Source: Oidiodendron maius Zn
Taxonomy: Eukaryota; Ascomycota; Leotiomycetes; Myxotrichaceae
Assembly (NCBI GenBank): GCA_000827325.1
Contig: KN832883.1
Location: forward strand, 270,867 to 334,866
Direction: 5' to 3'
DNA length: 64,000 bases
Shown here: piece after piece, positions 46,604 through 59,087 of the stretch
Layout of the letters: every line of letters starts with the position of its first letter
Numbering within the stretch: the stretch's first letter is position 1
Program-made: the position numbers and the translations under genes
The notes under the pieces: model-generated
What the model was told of the DNA's origin: nothing
The model's database searches: none
Seen by the model: only the letters and a program-made list of their open reading frames with translations

Positions 46604-48281
46604 ATGGAACACATAGCGAATCATGTCTTTGATACTTCAAGTGGTTTATGCTCCGACGAATTCGCAGCGAAAGATCTCTCCCCGAGTAGACTCAAGAACA
46701 AGGTATGTATTATTGATATTCTATCAGGCAGCCGCTTACCATAGTTAGAAATCAAATGGTCTAATTCTAGACGCTCCTTCCGACGAGGATGATTTTGTCC
46801 AGAGCACGTTCCAACCTGCAGAGCATCGCACAAAGCGAGTATTCCTGCCAAATAGGAAGCAATATATGATAGAAATACCAAATACTCCTGCGTCAGGAAG
46901 TAGTTCGTCGAGACAATCATATGGAAACTTCGACAGAGAATGGTATCATGCGGGAGACGCTATTATACTCAAGAACGATGACAGATCTCTCATGAGACGA
47001 CCCGAAGTATATATTTCTGAGATCAGTGCAATGGCCACAATGCAAGCAGGTCCAGTTGACTCTAGTAAGTTAAACTTTAGAGGCAAATTACCAGTTTCTA
47101 TACAAATATGACTGATCCAATGATAAGCAACGGTACCGAGGAGGTCGCTAATGCATGAACGACTAGAGAAGATGCAAAATAGTAGCTGGTTGCAGCACAC
47201 AGCCAGCAAGAATATGTTTCGTGGTGTCTCTGGAGAGGCGTTTGATAGGTCTGCTAAGATGGCTATGCATAGCACCGACAAATCACACGAACGAACAAGC
47301 AGTTATAGTGCAACACTAAAGCAAGTGAAATATCGCCAGCGAAGGCAACTACCACCGCCTGGTGCTCTAGGCCATCTCGTCGTCTCCTCGTTTTCTCCAC
47401 TGCCACAACTTCTGGAGCAAGAGTCAATGAGTGACGAGATACCAGGCACGTGTATCCAGTCAGAGAGCACCAGGATGCCTATTCTTTCCCCAGCTCTCAA
47501 TGGCTCCGCATTTAAACAATCACGAACATCTTCTAAAACCCCGAAGACTCTAGCAACCTCCATATTCTCTACTAAGTCGCGTCCAAACCAGACAAACTCT
47601 GCTCCTTCAGATTGTACCAACAGTTACCTGGAGCCTGTAACTGAATTAGTCATTCCCAACCAACGTGTAGCATCAGAGACTGATAAGTCTATTGTGGGTC
47701 GAAGCCAAACAAAGAAGCGCCTCTTAGAGGACCCTTCAAAGTGCAGGCACTCGGCATCAATTATACAACCAGTTAGCCAAGACCATGAAGCATCCAGGAC
47801 ACTACCTCTATCTTGTTCGCCTACAGTTGCGAGCTCATTGATGTCTGCTGATGAGATTGAGGCGTTGAAGAAACAGGCCATTGGAGAAGCAAAATGCTTT
47901 GGCGTTCTCAGCTCAAAAGATGTTCTCAAATTGTCTCAAGTAGACCACTCCAACTATTTCATTCGTGTATCTCTTGCTGACATGCAACAGGAATTACACA
48001 TTCTCGATGAAAGATGTGAATACCTTTATAAGACCCTTCGCAGTCTCTCATCAGGACGCCGCGATCTTCTAGAACGGATCCACGTATATCTATGCTCTCC
48101 ACGTCTCGCACAATTCTCATGTGAATCATTGCTTAAGCAGGAGGAAGCCATCTCAGAGCTTAATGTATCAATTGACGACTGGATAACCAAGTGTCAGAGA
48201 GCTGAGAACCGTCGAATCAGAGTCCGTGAAAAGCTGCTTGAGCACGTCGCTGCCGCCCTCATGCTTGTGCCACGAATCTAA
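46604..48281 (+). CDS. Conserved fungal protein with C-terminal coiled coil
   Basis: Exons 46604-46702, 46749-47064 and 47128-48281; 1569 nt, 522 aa, phases closed. The first two-thirds is low-complexity, Ser/Thr-rich and basic. The last roughly 150 residues form a conserved helical region (SADEIEALKKQ; DERCEYLYKTLRSLSSGRR; ELNVSIDDWITKCQRAENRR; REKLLEHVAAAL). That region recalls uncharacterised fungal proteins resembling those up-regulated during septation; I am not certain of the family name. No membrane span or signal peptide. Probably cytoplasmic or cytoskeleton-associated, by inference only. Confidence 0.8.
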
Positions 48282-48930
48282 CCAGAAGTCGCATTGCACG
48301 AGGATGATTTCAGTTCTAGCCACGGGCTGTGGACAACAGTATAATTAAGAAAGAACTATATTGTAACAAAGCCAAGAACTAGAGCTCGCTTGAGGCGCAA
48401 TGTAGGCTAGAAGACAACTTATATCAAGAATTATGACATAAACTTATTGCCCTTCCATCAATAATCTCTGATTTATTATTCCACAGCGTCTTTAACTGCT
48501 AGCACTCTTTCGTAGTTGGATTCGGGGCCTCAGATCAGTCTACTCAGACAATCCATCACCAGTACAATATATGTACATACTTGATTTTCATCGTCCTTCG
48601 CAATTGATAATGTCTAGTTCCTGCGCGGAATGATGGGCTTGTCAGCGATTGAGACAATCTCGGATCGGATCGGGTCGGATTGTGCAACATATTGTCAGAT
48701 CCAATATCCGACTATGCGACGCTCCTTTCTGACATCCCATATCCGATTTACGGTCAGATCTGTGCATCCCACTTCTCTTAGCTTCTCAACTCAAATCCAA
48801 CGGATGTCAAATTCTTCTCCCTGAACGCTGCTGTGTGTCCTATTGTTCACCGCCTCCCTTGCTTGCCACCAATTCCTTCTACCTTTCATGTCCTTCTGAT
48901 ATCCCCTCTAACCTGCCTCCAGCCGTTATC
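48282..48930. other. Intergenic, no gene seen
   Basis: Contains a cluster of repeated GGATCGGAT / ATCCGAT-type words around 48659-48750 that form imperfect inverted pairs. Confidence 0.5.
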
Positions 48931-49842
<912 letters not shown>

Positions 49843-50474
49843 AGACATTTAAAGACAGTCAAGCCCCAGTATAAATAATATTTAGACATTAGCACGAATG
49901 GATTAAAAGTAGTTTCTTCCGCTGGTTCCGTTTTAATCTAGGGATGTGGGCAGCGGCCGCTTTGACCTGAACAGAGGGCGAGCATCCTGAGCATGGCTTG
50001 CCTGAGCAGGGCCTAAGTATACGTTAACTGAGTTTAAGCATATATTAAGTAGCTATTTTAACGCCTTTCGGGTGGCTAATTAGGCTCCTCCAAAGCCTAG
50101 TTATATTTTCCACGTTCTGGTTTTAATTTCCTGCCCTAAAGCATAGTTTCTATTTCACCCCCTTCACGACCGGGATTCTTCTATAATTATTTTTATTTCT
50201 ACTTTGCGGGTATATACTATACATGTGATTACCGGCCGGGTTTTATTATTCTCAAACGTTTCCTTAATGTTCACGGGTGATGCTTCGAGACCAGCCACAT
50301 CCACTCTCAGCTGAGATATGTGGGCTATCGCAGGGCAACCTTATCTCTTTTTATGGCCACAACTCAAACTACAAGTCCTATAGACTGCATCACGAAGCCC
50401 AACTTTGTAGCCATAACACATGTGCTACTGTTATAGGATGTGAACGACCTGACTTTCGCCTTGTGCATTTCAAT

Positions 50475-50570
50475 ATGGATGCCGCCGGCCTTTCAATAAC
50501 CATTCTGGGCCTAATCGCCGAAATCACTGCAGCGGTAGATCGAGCGCAAAGTGCCTCCAAGGAAATTTGA
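50475..50570 (+). pseudogene. N-terminal scrap of a STAND/ankyrin-type protein
   Basis: The text MDAAGLSITILGLIAEITAAVDRA, stop, then DFWEIL matches the conserved opening of large fungal NACHT/ankyrin (NLR-like) proteins. Nothing of the NTPase or repeats follows, so only the first exon scrap survives. Sequence 49843-50474 and 50571-50875 shows no gene. Confidence 0.5.
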
Positions 50571-50875
50571 GACTTTTGGGAAATCCTAAACTGGCACGCT
50601 GCAGAATCAAACGGCCGTTCTGGACGAATACGGGTGGCTTCCAGATTTGGCAACTTCTAGCAGTCATGATCTCCTATTTGGTTTTTGATGACACTTTTCT
50701 TGATATTCCTACACTTAATTGCATAGGAAGAAATCATTCATTACGGAAGGCATATCTCATTCCTCGCCTAATACCCTTTCCCGTCCAACAACTCCTTGAT
50801 CGCAGGGAAGAACTATTCACTTATCAGCTAGGGCTCTATTCCATCTCATCCGATAACAAGATAGGGTATATGACA

Positions 50876-52969
50876 TCAGAACAAAACTTCCCAGTCACGA
50901 AAACTCACCGGTGTGCCCCACCCTGTAACAGCATCCCAGCCCTCTGTCGCCGGGAACCCATCCGTGCCACAGCCGATCGCGCTGCCAATTGTGATATCCG
51001 TAAACGCCTTGAAGCCTCCGGCATACAACCAGGGATTAAGGAATCCTAACGGGGGCTTGCCTCTCGCGATCAGGAAATCGTTGACAAGGGAGATGACCGC
51101 GCTGGCAGCGGGAGTTGACGCGCTGGTCCCGTCGATCCAGATCTTAGTGCCGTTCCACGTTATGATGAAGTGGAAACCCTGTGCGGCGATATCGGGATAT
51201 GCGCGGCCCTGTGGGTTGAAGAGCCCTGAGAAGGAGCCATTGAGAGAGGACACGTATTTGGGAATGACGGCATTTTGATACGCCGGACGAGGGAAGTAGG
51301 ATGAGAAGCCGCCGCCGGAGGAGAAGGAGTCGATGGGTTGGGGGTCGAAGGCAACGATCTCAGGCGAGTGATCCATGGTTGCGCCGACGGAGGTGATGTA
51401 TGGGCAGGTTGAAGGGAACAGGGGAAGGAAAGTGGATGTATTCTTCCCATCGTTGGTGAAGCAGCCACTGGAGATGTTAGCATGGGAGCAGTAATGAGAA
51501 TATTTGGGTCCTGGTGATGGGTATCAGGATATAGGAATAATGTTCTGTAAGGGATTTGCCTTTGAGGGAAGGAAAATTTAATATTGCATGAAAGAGAAAG
51601 ATTTATAAGAGAATGGAAGAGAAACGAAGAACAGAGGTTAAGAGGAAGCAAACATACCTATCAGGGCCAACACCACCATCCCCACTGGCAAACAGCAGAG
51701 ACACGCCCCGCGCTCCAAGCTGGGCAAAGCTGTTACAGACAGACTTAGCAAAGGAGAACGGCACTGTCTGCTCGTAATCAGCATACGATATGCTGATCAC
51801 CTGCGGAGGATTAGGATGCGACAACATGTACTGCACCCATGTAAGATACGGCTCGTTGGTATGGATAGGCAACTCGTCATCTGGCTTCAAGGGAGCCGCG
51901 CCTCCGGTGGTGAAGGCAGTCAGTGGCGTGGGCCAACTGATTCCGAGGATCGTCTCGGCATCGAGATTGCCCTCGAGATCAGCCCCGGCTCTCAACTCGG
52001 TCTCATTAAGCTGGCTCTGGTTGTTAGTGCCATTGGCAATGACTTCCACTTGGAATTGGTAGGCCGCTGCCACTGCTTCAGGTCGATAGCTTTCCAGGAA
52101 CAACTTTATATCGGATCGGTTGTTGGATTGGTCCAGGAAATCGCTCAGACCAATCTGGTTCTTGCCTGCCGCCTGAACCTTATAGTCGACGGTGCCGTAG
52201 AGTGTACGTAGGCAAAGAGGCGTTACAGCAGTCTTGTTGCATACCTGGGAGAGAGTAGCATTACTGGAATAGGTGACTGGCTGGGGTGGCTTCCAGCCGC
52301 TCTGATTTTTGTCCGTCTGATTTTTGTCCGTCTTGAGCGTGCTTCGCTGCGCTCTAGTGTAGAAGAACGAGTTTGTCGGCTGGACCACGTCGATATGCTC
52401 GTGTAAATGCTGCGGGAGGGACCATTCTAGTGTACGAACGATATATCCGCCTTCCTCGTGTATAAAGATGGAGTACTTGGCGTCAAGAAGGCTCTCTACA
52501 TCGCTGACCGGGAGAGAGACTTTAATCCAGTCCTTGGCAGGGCTATAGCTCAAAGAGGAAATTTCTATACCGTGATCATACAACCACCCGTGGACGAGGC
52601 TAAGGGCGTCCTCAGAAGGCTTAACTAGCTCGTTGACCTCGTGCTCGGTCAGATGCTGGCCATATCGCACATTCGCGGGATCGGACACTGTAAGGGCGTC
52701 AGTATATAAAGAGTCAATACCGTGCAGGCAGTGAACTCACCTTCATAGAGATGTCTCTCAAGCTCGTCGAACTGACTCTGTTTCAGGCCGATCTGCAAAT
52801 GGATGATGTGGTCCGAGGGGGCCGCACCCACCTTGGTCCATTTCCGGGGAACATGGTGCGTGTCTTTCACTGCGTATGGGGAGCGGACAGAGACAGGAGG
52901 AGAGCCCACAGTGGTGCTGGCGGCTGCCAAGAGGACCAGAACGGCTGAACGAGCGACGTAGGAGAACAT
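50876..52969 (-). CDS. Sedolisin (S53) family secreted peptidase
   Basis: Exons 52969-52741, 52687-51658 and 51467-50876; 1851 nt, 616 aa, phases closed. Start at ATG 52969 gives a signal peptide (MFSYVARSAVLVLLAAASTT). The pro-domain runs from about residue 40 to 200 (ERHLYEGVSDPANVRYGQHL, then VVQPTNSFF). The catalytic set is Glu315 and Asp319 in DLEGNLD and Ser535 in IDGTSASTPA, with the calcium-site-like DITIGSAIGCGTDGFPATEGWDAVTGWG at the end. These are tripeptidyl-peptidase/aorsin-like acid peptidases, secreted and self-activated at low pH. Many N-x-T/S sites suggest glycosylation. The second intron is unusually long (190 nt, 51468-51657). Confidence 0.94.
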
Positions 52970-53639
52970 CTCGCATGCAGCGGAGTCCACTTGCCAATCG
53001 ACTTCACTCAAGTGCAATTGACCTTAGCAACAGCGCAGCCGGACCAGACGGTGCAACACTAAATACCTTTCTTCCCGACGATAACTAGCATAATCTAATT
53101 CATTGCCTCCCCCGGCATGCTATGTCTGCATAACCTAGTAGTGGCACAACCACCCGAGCATGGTTTTTCCTGACCTAGGCAAATCGCCTGTGGCGGGAGG
53201 ATCTACCTTTTCACGGGTAAATGAGTGACAGCTGGGCTGGTCATCCAGGGGCGCCCGCAAGCCAACCGCGATTTAGAAGGTGATGAGGCGAGTAATAATT
53301 GGCAGGAAAATATCCGCCGCACAACAGCGGCGGGATATGGGAGGTAGGGGCGATAGTAGCGAAACAGGCGGTACGTCGCCCCATGCGGACGACGATGCTG
53401 CGGCGTCGTTGGCAGCGGAAGGCCCTGAGACCAGGGTATTCGGTTAAGCTCAATCCGAGCACACGATGCCCTCCTGCGGCACCGGATGTGTGCTCAACAT
53501 CCGGTTCGATAGCTTCCTAAAGAGGCTGGGAGAGTGTATGATAAAATCAATCAATCATTCATTCATTCATTCATTCATTCATCTAGTCGTTCATTCATCT
53601 AGTCGCTCCGGCGAAACTAGTAGGATAGCTGCGCAGAGG
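52970..53639. other. Intergenic with CATT microsatellite
   Basis: Protease promoter side. A (CATT)n tract occupies about 53554-53582, followed by a repeated CATCTAGTCG (twice up to about 53607). No gene. Confidence 0.6.
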
Positions 53640-56600
53640 CAGAATGGGAGAGGGAGCGAGTCCGACGCGTCAATCAGGTCGGGAGCGCATCCAGACTCCG
53701 AATGCGCGCGAACGGAGCATGTGGCAGCTCAGAGCAGGGTCCAGCGATACGGAAGATATAATAGAAGTTATCGATTCCGTCCCTGTAGCGCTGCAGACTA
53801 AACGTACAGAGATCAATGGCTATCTGCGTGATCGCAGTGTTGCGATAAAGGTCCGCGCGCTTGCCGCCAAAGCAGAGCGCCCTCTAGTACCAGCCTTGAA
53901 CCATTCGTTACAGGAAAAGGGGATAAATACCAATATACAGATCAAGAACCTGACGGACACTATCAAGTCGCTTATGAAGGTAATGGAAGATCAGAAACAG
54001 ATATACCAGAACTAGATGGAGGCCCTGACCAAGGTCTACAAACTGGACTGAGATAGTGCTGAGCGTACAGCGGCAGGAGAGGTGGGTGTTCTGGAGCATG
54101 TTGTAGATCCGGAAGGATATTGAAGCAGAGCAGGTGCTGGTGCAATCATTAGACCTTATAGCGTCTATACTGTGACTGCCGGACCGGTTAGTACTGGTAG
54201 TGTCGGTGTATATCACGAGGCATAATGAAGAGGCAGTTGTAGAGGCAATCAATAAGTTGGACTAAATCATCCGCGACACTTGTTCCCGGGTTAGCATACG
54301 CATTGATGTACTTGTCGCTAGGGACTTTAGCTGATATAATCAGCTATAGGGAGGTGACGATGTCTTAGCGAGCAGGTAAGGGGAGGCTGATCCTATTATC
54401 GAACTTATAAGTGAGCACAGGCTCTGCAGTCTGTTACTGCGGGGGACGAAGACGTGGCGGAGCGGCAGTCGCGAGACCACGATAGACTTGGTATTGGCTT
54501 CTGAAGAGCTGGCAATATCGGTTGTGAGGTGTAGAGCACACGCGACCGAGCACGGTTCGGACTACAGGGCAATCGAGACGACGTTTGGTATCATGACTCC
54601 AGAACCGGTGGCCGAAGAGAGGCCCCTCTTTAATAACGCACTGTAGAAAGATATAAACGCACGAATTGAGGCCAGCCTTCACACAGTTCCGGTTGGAGGT
54701 GGTGTGCAACAGCGAACGGATTGTCTGATGGCGGCAGTTCTGGATGCCATCCACGCCCTCGCCCCCAAAGGCCAAACGATCACCTTACTCACGGCGGTGG
54801 CGGACGACGGACCTAACCCAGCTGCGCCGAGTCTACACGTACTGGAGGGGTCAGGCCAGGTCTGAGCATTGAGCCGGGTCGCGCAGCGCCTGAACTCGAG
54901 AGGGAGGCGAAGGCCGCTTCTAGGCAGTACCACGAAGCAATCCGCAGAAGAAGACTCACTGGGATGAGTTCCTTGCAGATGATGCGAACATCTGGCACGC
55001 GGCGAAGTATCTCAACACCGATGGTACCACGGCATTCAACAAGATGCCACCGCTGAAGAGAGCCGATGAGACCGTTACAGTAGACAAGGTCGAGCAGGCG
55101 GAGGAGCTGCTTGCCACCGTCTTCCCACCGCTCCCTGCGGCAATCGAGGACGAAGGCCTGCAGCCCCATCGGGCTTCCATAGCAATGCCACGCCTCACGA
55201 TAGAGGAGGTGGAGCGGAGAGTGTTCGAAGCGCAGTCTTAGAAGGCGCCTGGTGAGGACGGACTGCTGGTAGTGGTATGGAAAGAGGTATGGCCGGCTGT
55301 GAAAGATCGAGTACTTGTCCTCTTCCCGACGTCACTTAACTAGGGGCAGCTCCCGTCACAGTGGAAGAACGCGAAAATCATCCCGCTCAAGAAGCCGGGC
55401 AAGGGGCCTGCACGGTAGCAAAGCGTGGAGACCGATCTCGCTGCTGTCCACGCTTGGTAAAGCACTGAAGTCGGTCGTCACCAAGAGGATATTATATATG
55501 GTAGAGACATTCAGGCTACTTCCTGCAAACCACTTTAGGGCAAGGAAGAGACGGTCAACTGAACAGGCTCTCATACTCCTGCAGGAAAGTATCTAAGCAT
55601 AGCGGGCTAGAAAAGTGCTCAGCCTTATCAGTTTCGACATGGAAGGCGTGTAGAACGGAGCGTATAGGGACCGGATATTACAGAGGCTTGCAGCTAGAAG
55701 GATCCTAGCGGAGTTAGTTCGGTGGATTGATTTGTTCTGATCGGACTGCACAGCAACGATCCTCGTTAATAGACACGTCTCGGGGTAGCAGCAGCTACCA
55801 TAGGCAGGAATGCCGCAAGGGTCTCCACTCTTACCGGTGCTGTTCCTCTTCTTTAATGCCGACCTAGTCTAGCGGCGGATTGACGGGAACGGGGGGTCTA
55901 TAGCGTTTGTGGACGACTATATAGGTGGGTAGTAGGACTAATGGCAGAGGCAAATCGCGAGGGGATTCGGACTATTATTAACGAGGCGTTTGACTGAGAG
56001 AGGCGAAGCGGTGCGATATTTGAAGGGGAGATCAAACCAGTACCGCTCCAATAACCATTAAAGGAGAGGCAGTAGTGCTGAAGAGGCGGCGCTGAAGAGG
56101 CGGCCAAGATTCTGGGTATAATTATAGACTCTAAGCTCTGGTACAAGCAACACATTGCAAGAGCAGCGACCAAAGGTCTCAAGGCGGCTATAGCGCTAAA
56201 GCGATTGCAGATAGTGTCTCCCTTGACGGTACGACATCTGTTTGGGTTAACAGTAGCGCCAGTGGTTGACTACGCCTCGAACATCTGGATGCACGCTTGC
56301 GGGAGTGCCGCTATGGCATCACTTAATAGAGTGTAGAGAGTTGGAGTGCAAGCCATCACTGGGGCCTTCGGCACGGTAGCGATGGCGGTGGCCGAAACAG
56401 AGGCAAGCATACAAACAGTTTGTGAGCAGCATGCGGACCGAGCGACCAAGCTATGGGTGGACCTTCACACACTCCCCAGGACAAACCCGCTCTCGAGAAT
56501 TTCCGCCACAGTGTACCAACGATTCACCTCACCACTGCAGAAGATGAGCCAAGCACACGAGGACGTACCAGCGGATGGGGTGGAGATGGTTCAAGGACAT

Positions 56601-56660
56601 GCCATCAGCCCATGGGAGTGTAGGCTTCATTGCTTCTGTTGCACCCCTCTCTGGTTTTAG
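53640..56660 (+). mobile_element. Tad/I-type LINE retrotransposon, degenerate
   Basis: ORF1-like text at 53644-54015, then an endonuclease end (STIDLVLASEELA-like: TTIDLVLASEELAIS) near 54470. Reverse transcriptase blocks run from about 54990 to 56000: GEDGLLVVVWKEVWP, WKNAKIIPLKKPGKG, RPISLLSTLGKALKSVV, FRARKRRSTEQALILLQE, FVDDY (catalytic Asp pair). After that comes a post-RT segment AITGAFGTVA...ASIQTVCEQHADRATKLWVDLHTLP. All are cut by many TAG stops and shifts. Most stops replace Gln or Trp codons, the RIP pattern. No poly-A tail or clean ends were found, so borders are approximate. Confidence 0.85.
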
Positions 56661-57587
56661 CAAAATCCAACCATGGGGTATGATCCACGCCAGGCGCTCT
56701 CCATTCTACTCGGCGTCATATCGTGTCTAATGCTACCAGATTCGCCTGACAGCGCCTCTAAACTGACACCCGGTGAAACATCGCCAATAGCGGAGGAGAT
56801 GATGTTGCACATACCGCAAAAAAAACGACGATAAAACACGTTAGAATGGTCATATTTAACCTCAATGTGAACCTGCTGGGTTTGCATGCTTCTATTCTTT
56901 TCTATCAATGACGTCCATGTCTCTCTTCCTGTCTTCACTTCTCCGCAAAATGGACATGGAGAGGCTACTGCTCTGGATACGATATATTCGGGCATATTCA
57001 CTGAAAGGGACCTGACAGAACTTATTTAACAAGCACCCGCAAGTTGCATGACCACCGGGCTGAGGTATAAGGCGGCCCATCTAGTTTATATTGTACGGGG
57101 CATTCGATGGTATCCGATGTAGTTCCGTACGTAGAAAGAAATAGTTATCTACATCATAAGTACCTGTGTGCATTGTCTGAAATGAGGAGCAAATTTAAAG
57201 TGGGGTTCCAAGTACCCTGAAACAATACATGTCAAACGCACGACTACTCAGCCCCATTTCATACTTGCATTTGGATTCCCATGTAGCCTTGTTCTCTCAA
57301 ATTGTTTCAAGTTTTGAGCCTACCCAGGGTCAGCGACAAGGGGATTTCTCGCTTACGGCGAGTCGGATCTTGCGAGTCAAGTCATTGCGGGGTTTGGAGA
57401 AGAATCTATTGCGGGGGGTGAGACGGCAACGGTAGCGGGATATAATATACCCGCTGTGCACGTTTCATATTTCCTATTACCAATCGACTTTACGTTATAG
57501 CGACGTGTAGTGGGATAGCGAACTCAGCGCAGCAATTATTACATTCCGAGGCTGGTAATCTCAACTCAATCACTGCTTTGAGATGCC
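56661..57587. other. Intergenic, no gene seen
   Basis: About 0.9 kb after the LINE. No motif-bearing frame on either strand. Confidence 0.5.
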
Positions 57588-58457
57588 ATGGCGCAGAAAG
57601 TGGACGACGTGGTCGTGTTTCTCTCTCTTCCCACCCACCGCCAGGACATGTACCTCACTACAGTGGAGCAAGGCCAATATCCCGAGCTCGTCGTTCCGGT
57701 CGGAGGCCCCTCTCCCACGCACCTGTCCAGCCAGTACGAGAATTGGCCATGGCCGGACCAAGCCCAGCCAGCTTCGCTCGCGCAACCACCGTTTCTGCCC
57801 GACGGAGGCGTAGATCCTCTTGGTTGTGAGCGCCTCTCTTCTGGCCTTGGATACCAACCAACAACGAACCCCCTTTGTGGATACACTGAAGCGGAGAGCA
57901 GCGGCACTCCGAGCGAAGCACAAGTGCCCGGCAATTCAGATTCCCATGTTGATGAAGCGCACATGGAGGGTTTGTTTGACCTCCAGTGGGGCTCTGATCC
58001 GGCCTTTGCGACAGAAGAATTTGTTCCACCGCGAGGTGTGGTTACAGAGTCCGATGCAACGAGAATATGGAATGCATATGTGACAACATTTTTTGGGACG
58101 ACCCTTAATATTCTCAAGGCCGATCCAGCCGCCAGCCAGCCACCTTCTGAACCATTATTTGAATCCCATTCTTTGGGATCTACGGTGCGCTCGATTTCCC
58201 AGAACGCACCTGGTACATCCTTAGATACCAAGCGATCAGGCCGTCTAGGAGTTTCGCGGCACAGTCCTCACGGTCCAAGAATGAACACGGCCCCTCACTT
58301 TACACCCAGAAGATGCAGAACACCTCGTGAGCCACTCGTCCGAACAGAGCTAAGAAGCCCACCCCGCTATAGTAATGGAAGGAGACATCGAGTCCAGTTC
58401 AGCATCCCCATTGCGGAAGTCTACGAGGAGGCTCCAGTGATGAACACAGGCTATTAA
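57588..58457 (+). CDS. Hypothetical protein, 289 aa
   Basis: A single open frame with several overlapping open frames on both strands, so coding status rests on length alone. The product is Pro/Ser-rich and acidic in the first 170 residues, then basic (TPRRCRTPREP, SPPRYSNGRRHRVQF). No signal peptide, membrane span or known domain seen. The 3' end abuts a LINE scrap, so the last residues could come from the junction. Confidence 0.45.
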   Translation: MAQKVDDVVVFLSLPTHRQDMYLTTVEQGQYPELVVPVGGPSPTHLSSQYENWPWPDQAQPASLAQPPFLPDGGVDPLGCERLSSGLGYQPTTNPLCGYTEAESSGTPSEAQVPGNSDSHVDEAHMEGLFDLQWGSDPAFATEEFVPPRGVVTESDATRIWNAYVTTFFGTTLNILKADPAASQPPSEPLFESHSLGSTVRSISQNAPGTSLDTKRSGRLGVSRHSPHGPRMNTAPHFTPRRCRTPREPLVRTELRSPPRYSNGRRHRVQFSIPIAEVYEEAPVMNTGY

Positions 58458-58830
58458 GGGGGGAAGATAACATTAATCCACTCCACACATTTCCGAAATA
58501 TCAAGACGATACACAAATACTGCAGGGTCCCATCACACTCCATCAGAATCCTGGGCGTGATCTTCGACCGGTAGCTACAATTTAGGAACTTGTCAAACTC
58601 AGAAGAATCAGATCGGACACCACACGACAACTGCATTGTGCCACAGCTGCTTCCAGGATTGACAGAAACGTGGCAGGTGTGGCTCTCCCTATACCTGAGA
58701 AGGACCATGCCGATATAGATGCGAGCTCTGTTTACACCAATCGATGCAAAACGGCAGCTATATTGATTACGAAATTGCTTTTGGATAAACTCGGTGAGGG
58801 GTGTGCGCCGAGGCATACATCCTCCCAATA
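58450..58830 (+). mobile_element. LINE reverse-transcriptase scrap
   Basis: The text after 58458, STHFRN..., then VPSHSIRILGVIFDR, stop, LQFR, matches the region after the RT active site in I/Tad-type LINEs (the usual ...VKILGVIFD). Stops interrupt it. It is only a few hundred bases and separate from the copy at 53640-56660. Confidence 0.6.
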
Positions 58831-59087
58831 GTAAATCCCCTTTGACAAGAGCCCCCTCCTAGAGAAGGTCAAAATGCTCGCACGGGCCACATAGGGGTTT
58901 CTTATGCCAGTTTATACGGTACCCTGTCAAGCTGGAGCAAAAAGTGGCCGATATTTGCCAACGTCGGCGGACTTCTCTTTGGCTGACGTCTCTTCCAAAC
59001 CATCGCTTCGCTCAGATTACATACAAACAGTGCTTGTTACTTAATGCACTGTGACTCGTCATTGGTATTCGAGCTATTAATTAGCAA

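Noticed and set aside
53554-53607. CRISPR-like short repeats
   Set aside because: Simple CATT microsatellite and a duplicated decamer without spacers, in a eukaryotic genome.
57566-58231. 221-codon minus-strand frame opposite the 289-aa ORF
   Set aside because: Starts and ends inside the plus-strand frame and has no motif. One of the two strands is a shadow; the plus frame was preferred for its ATG and length, but evidence is weak.
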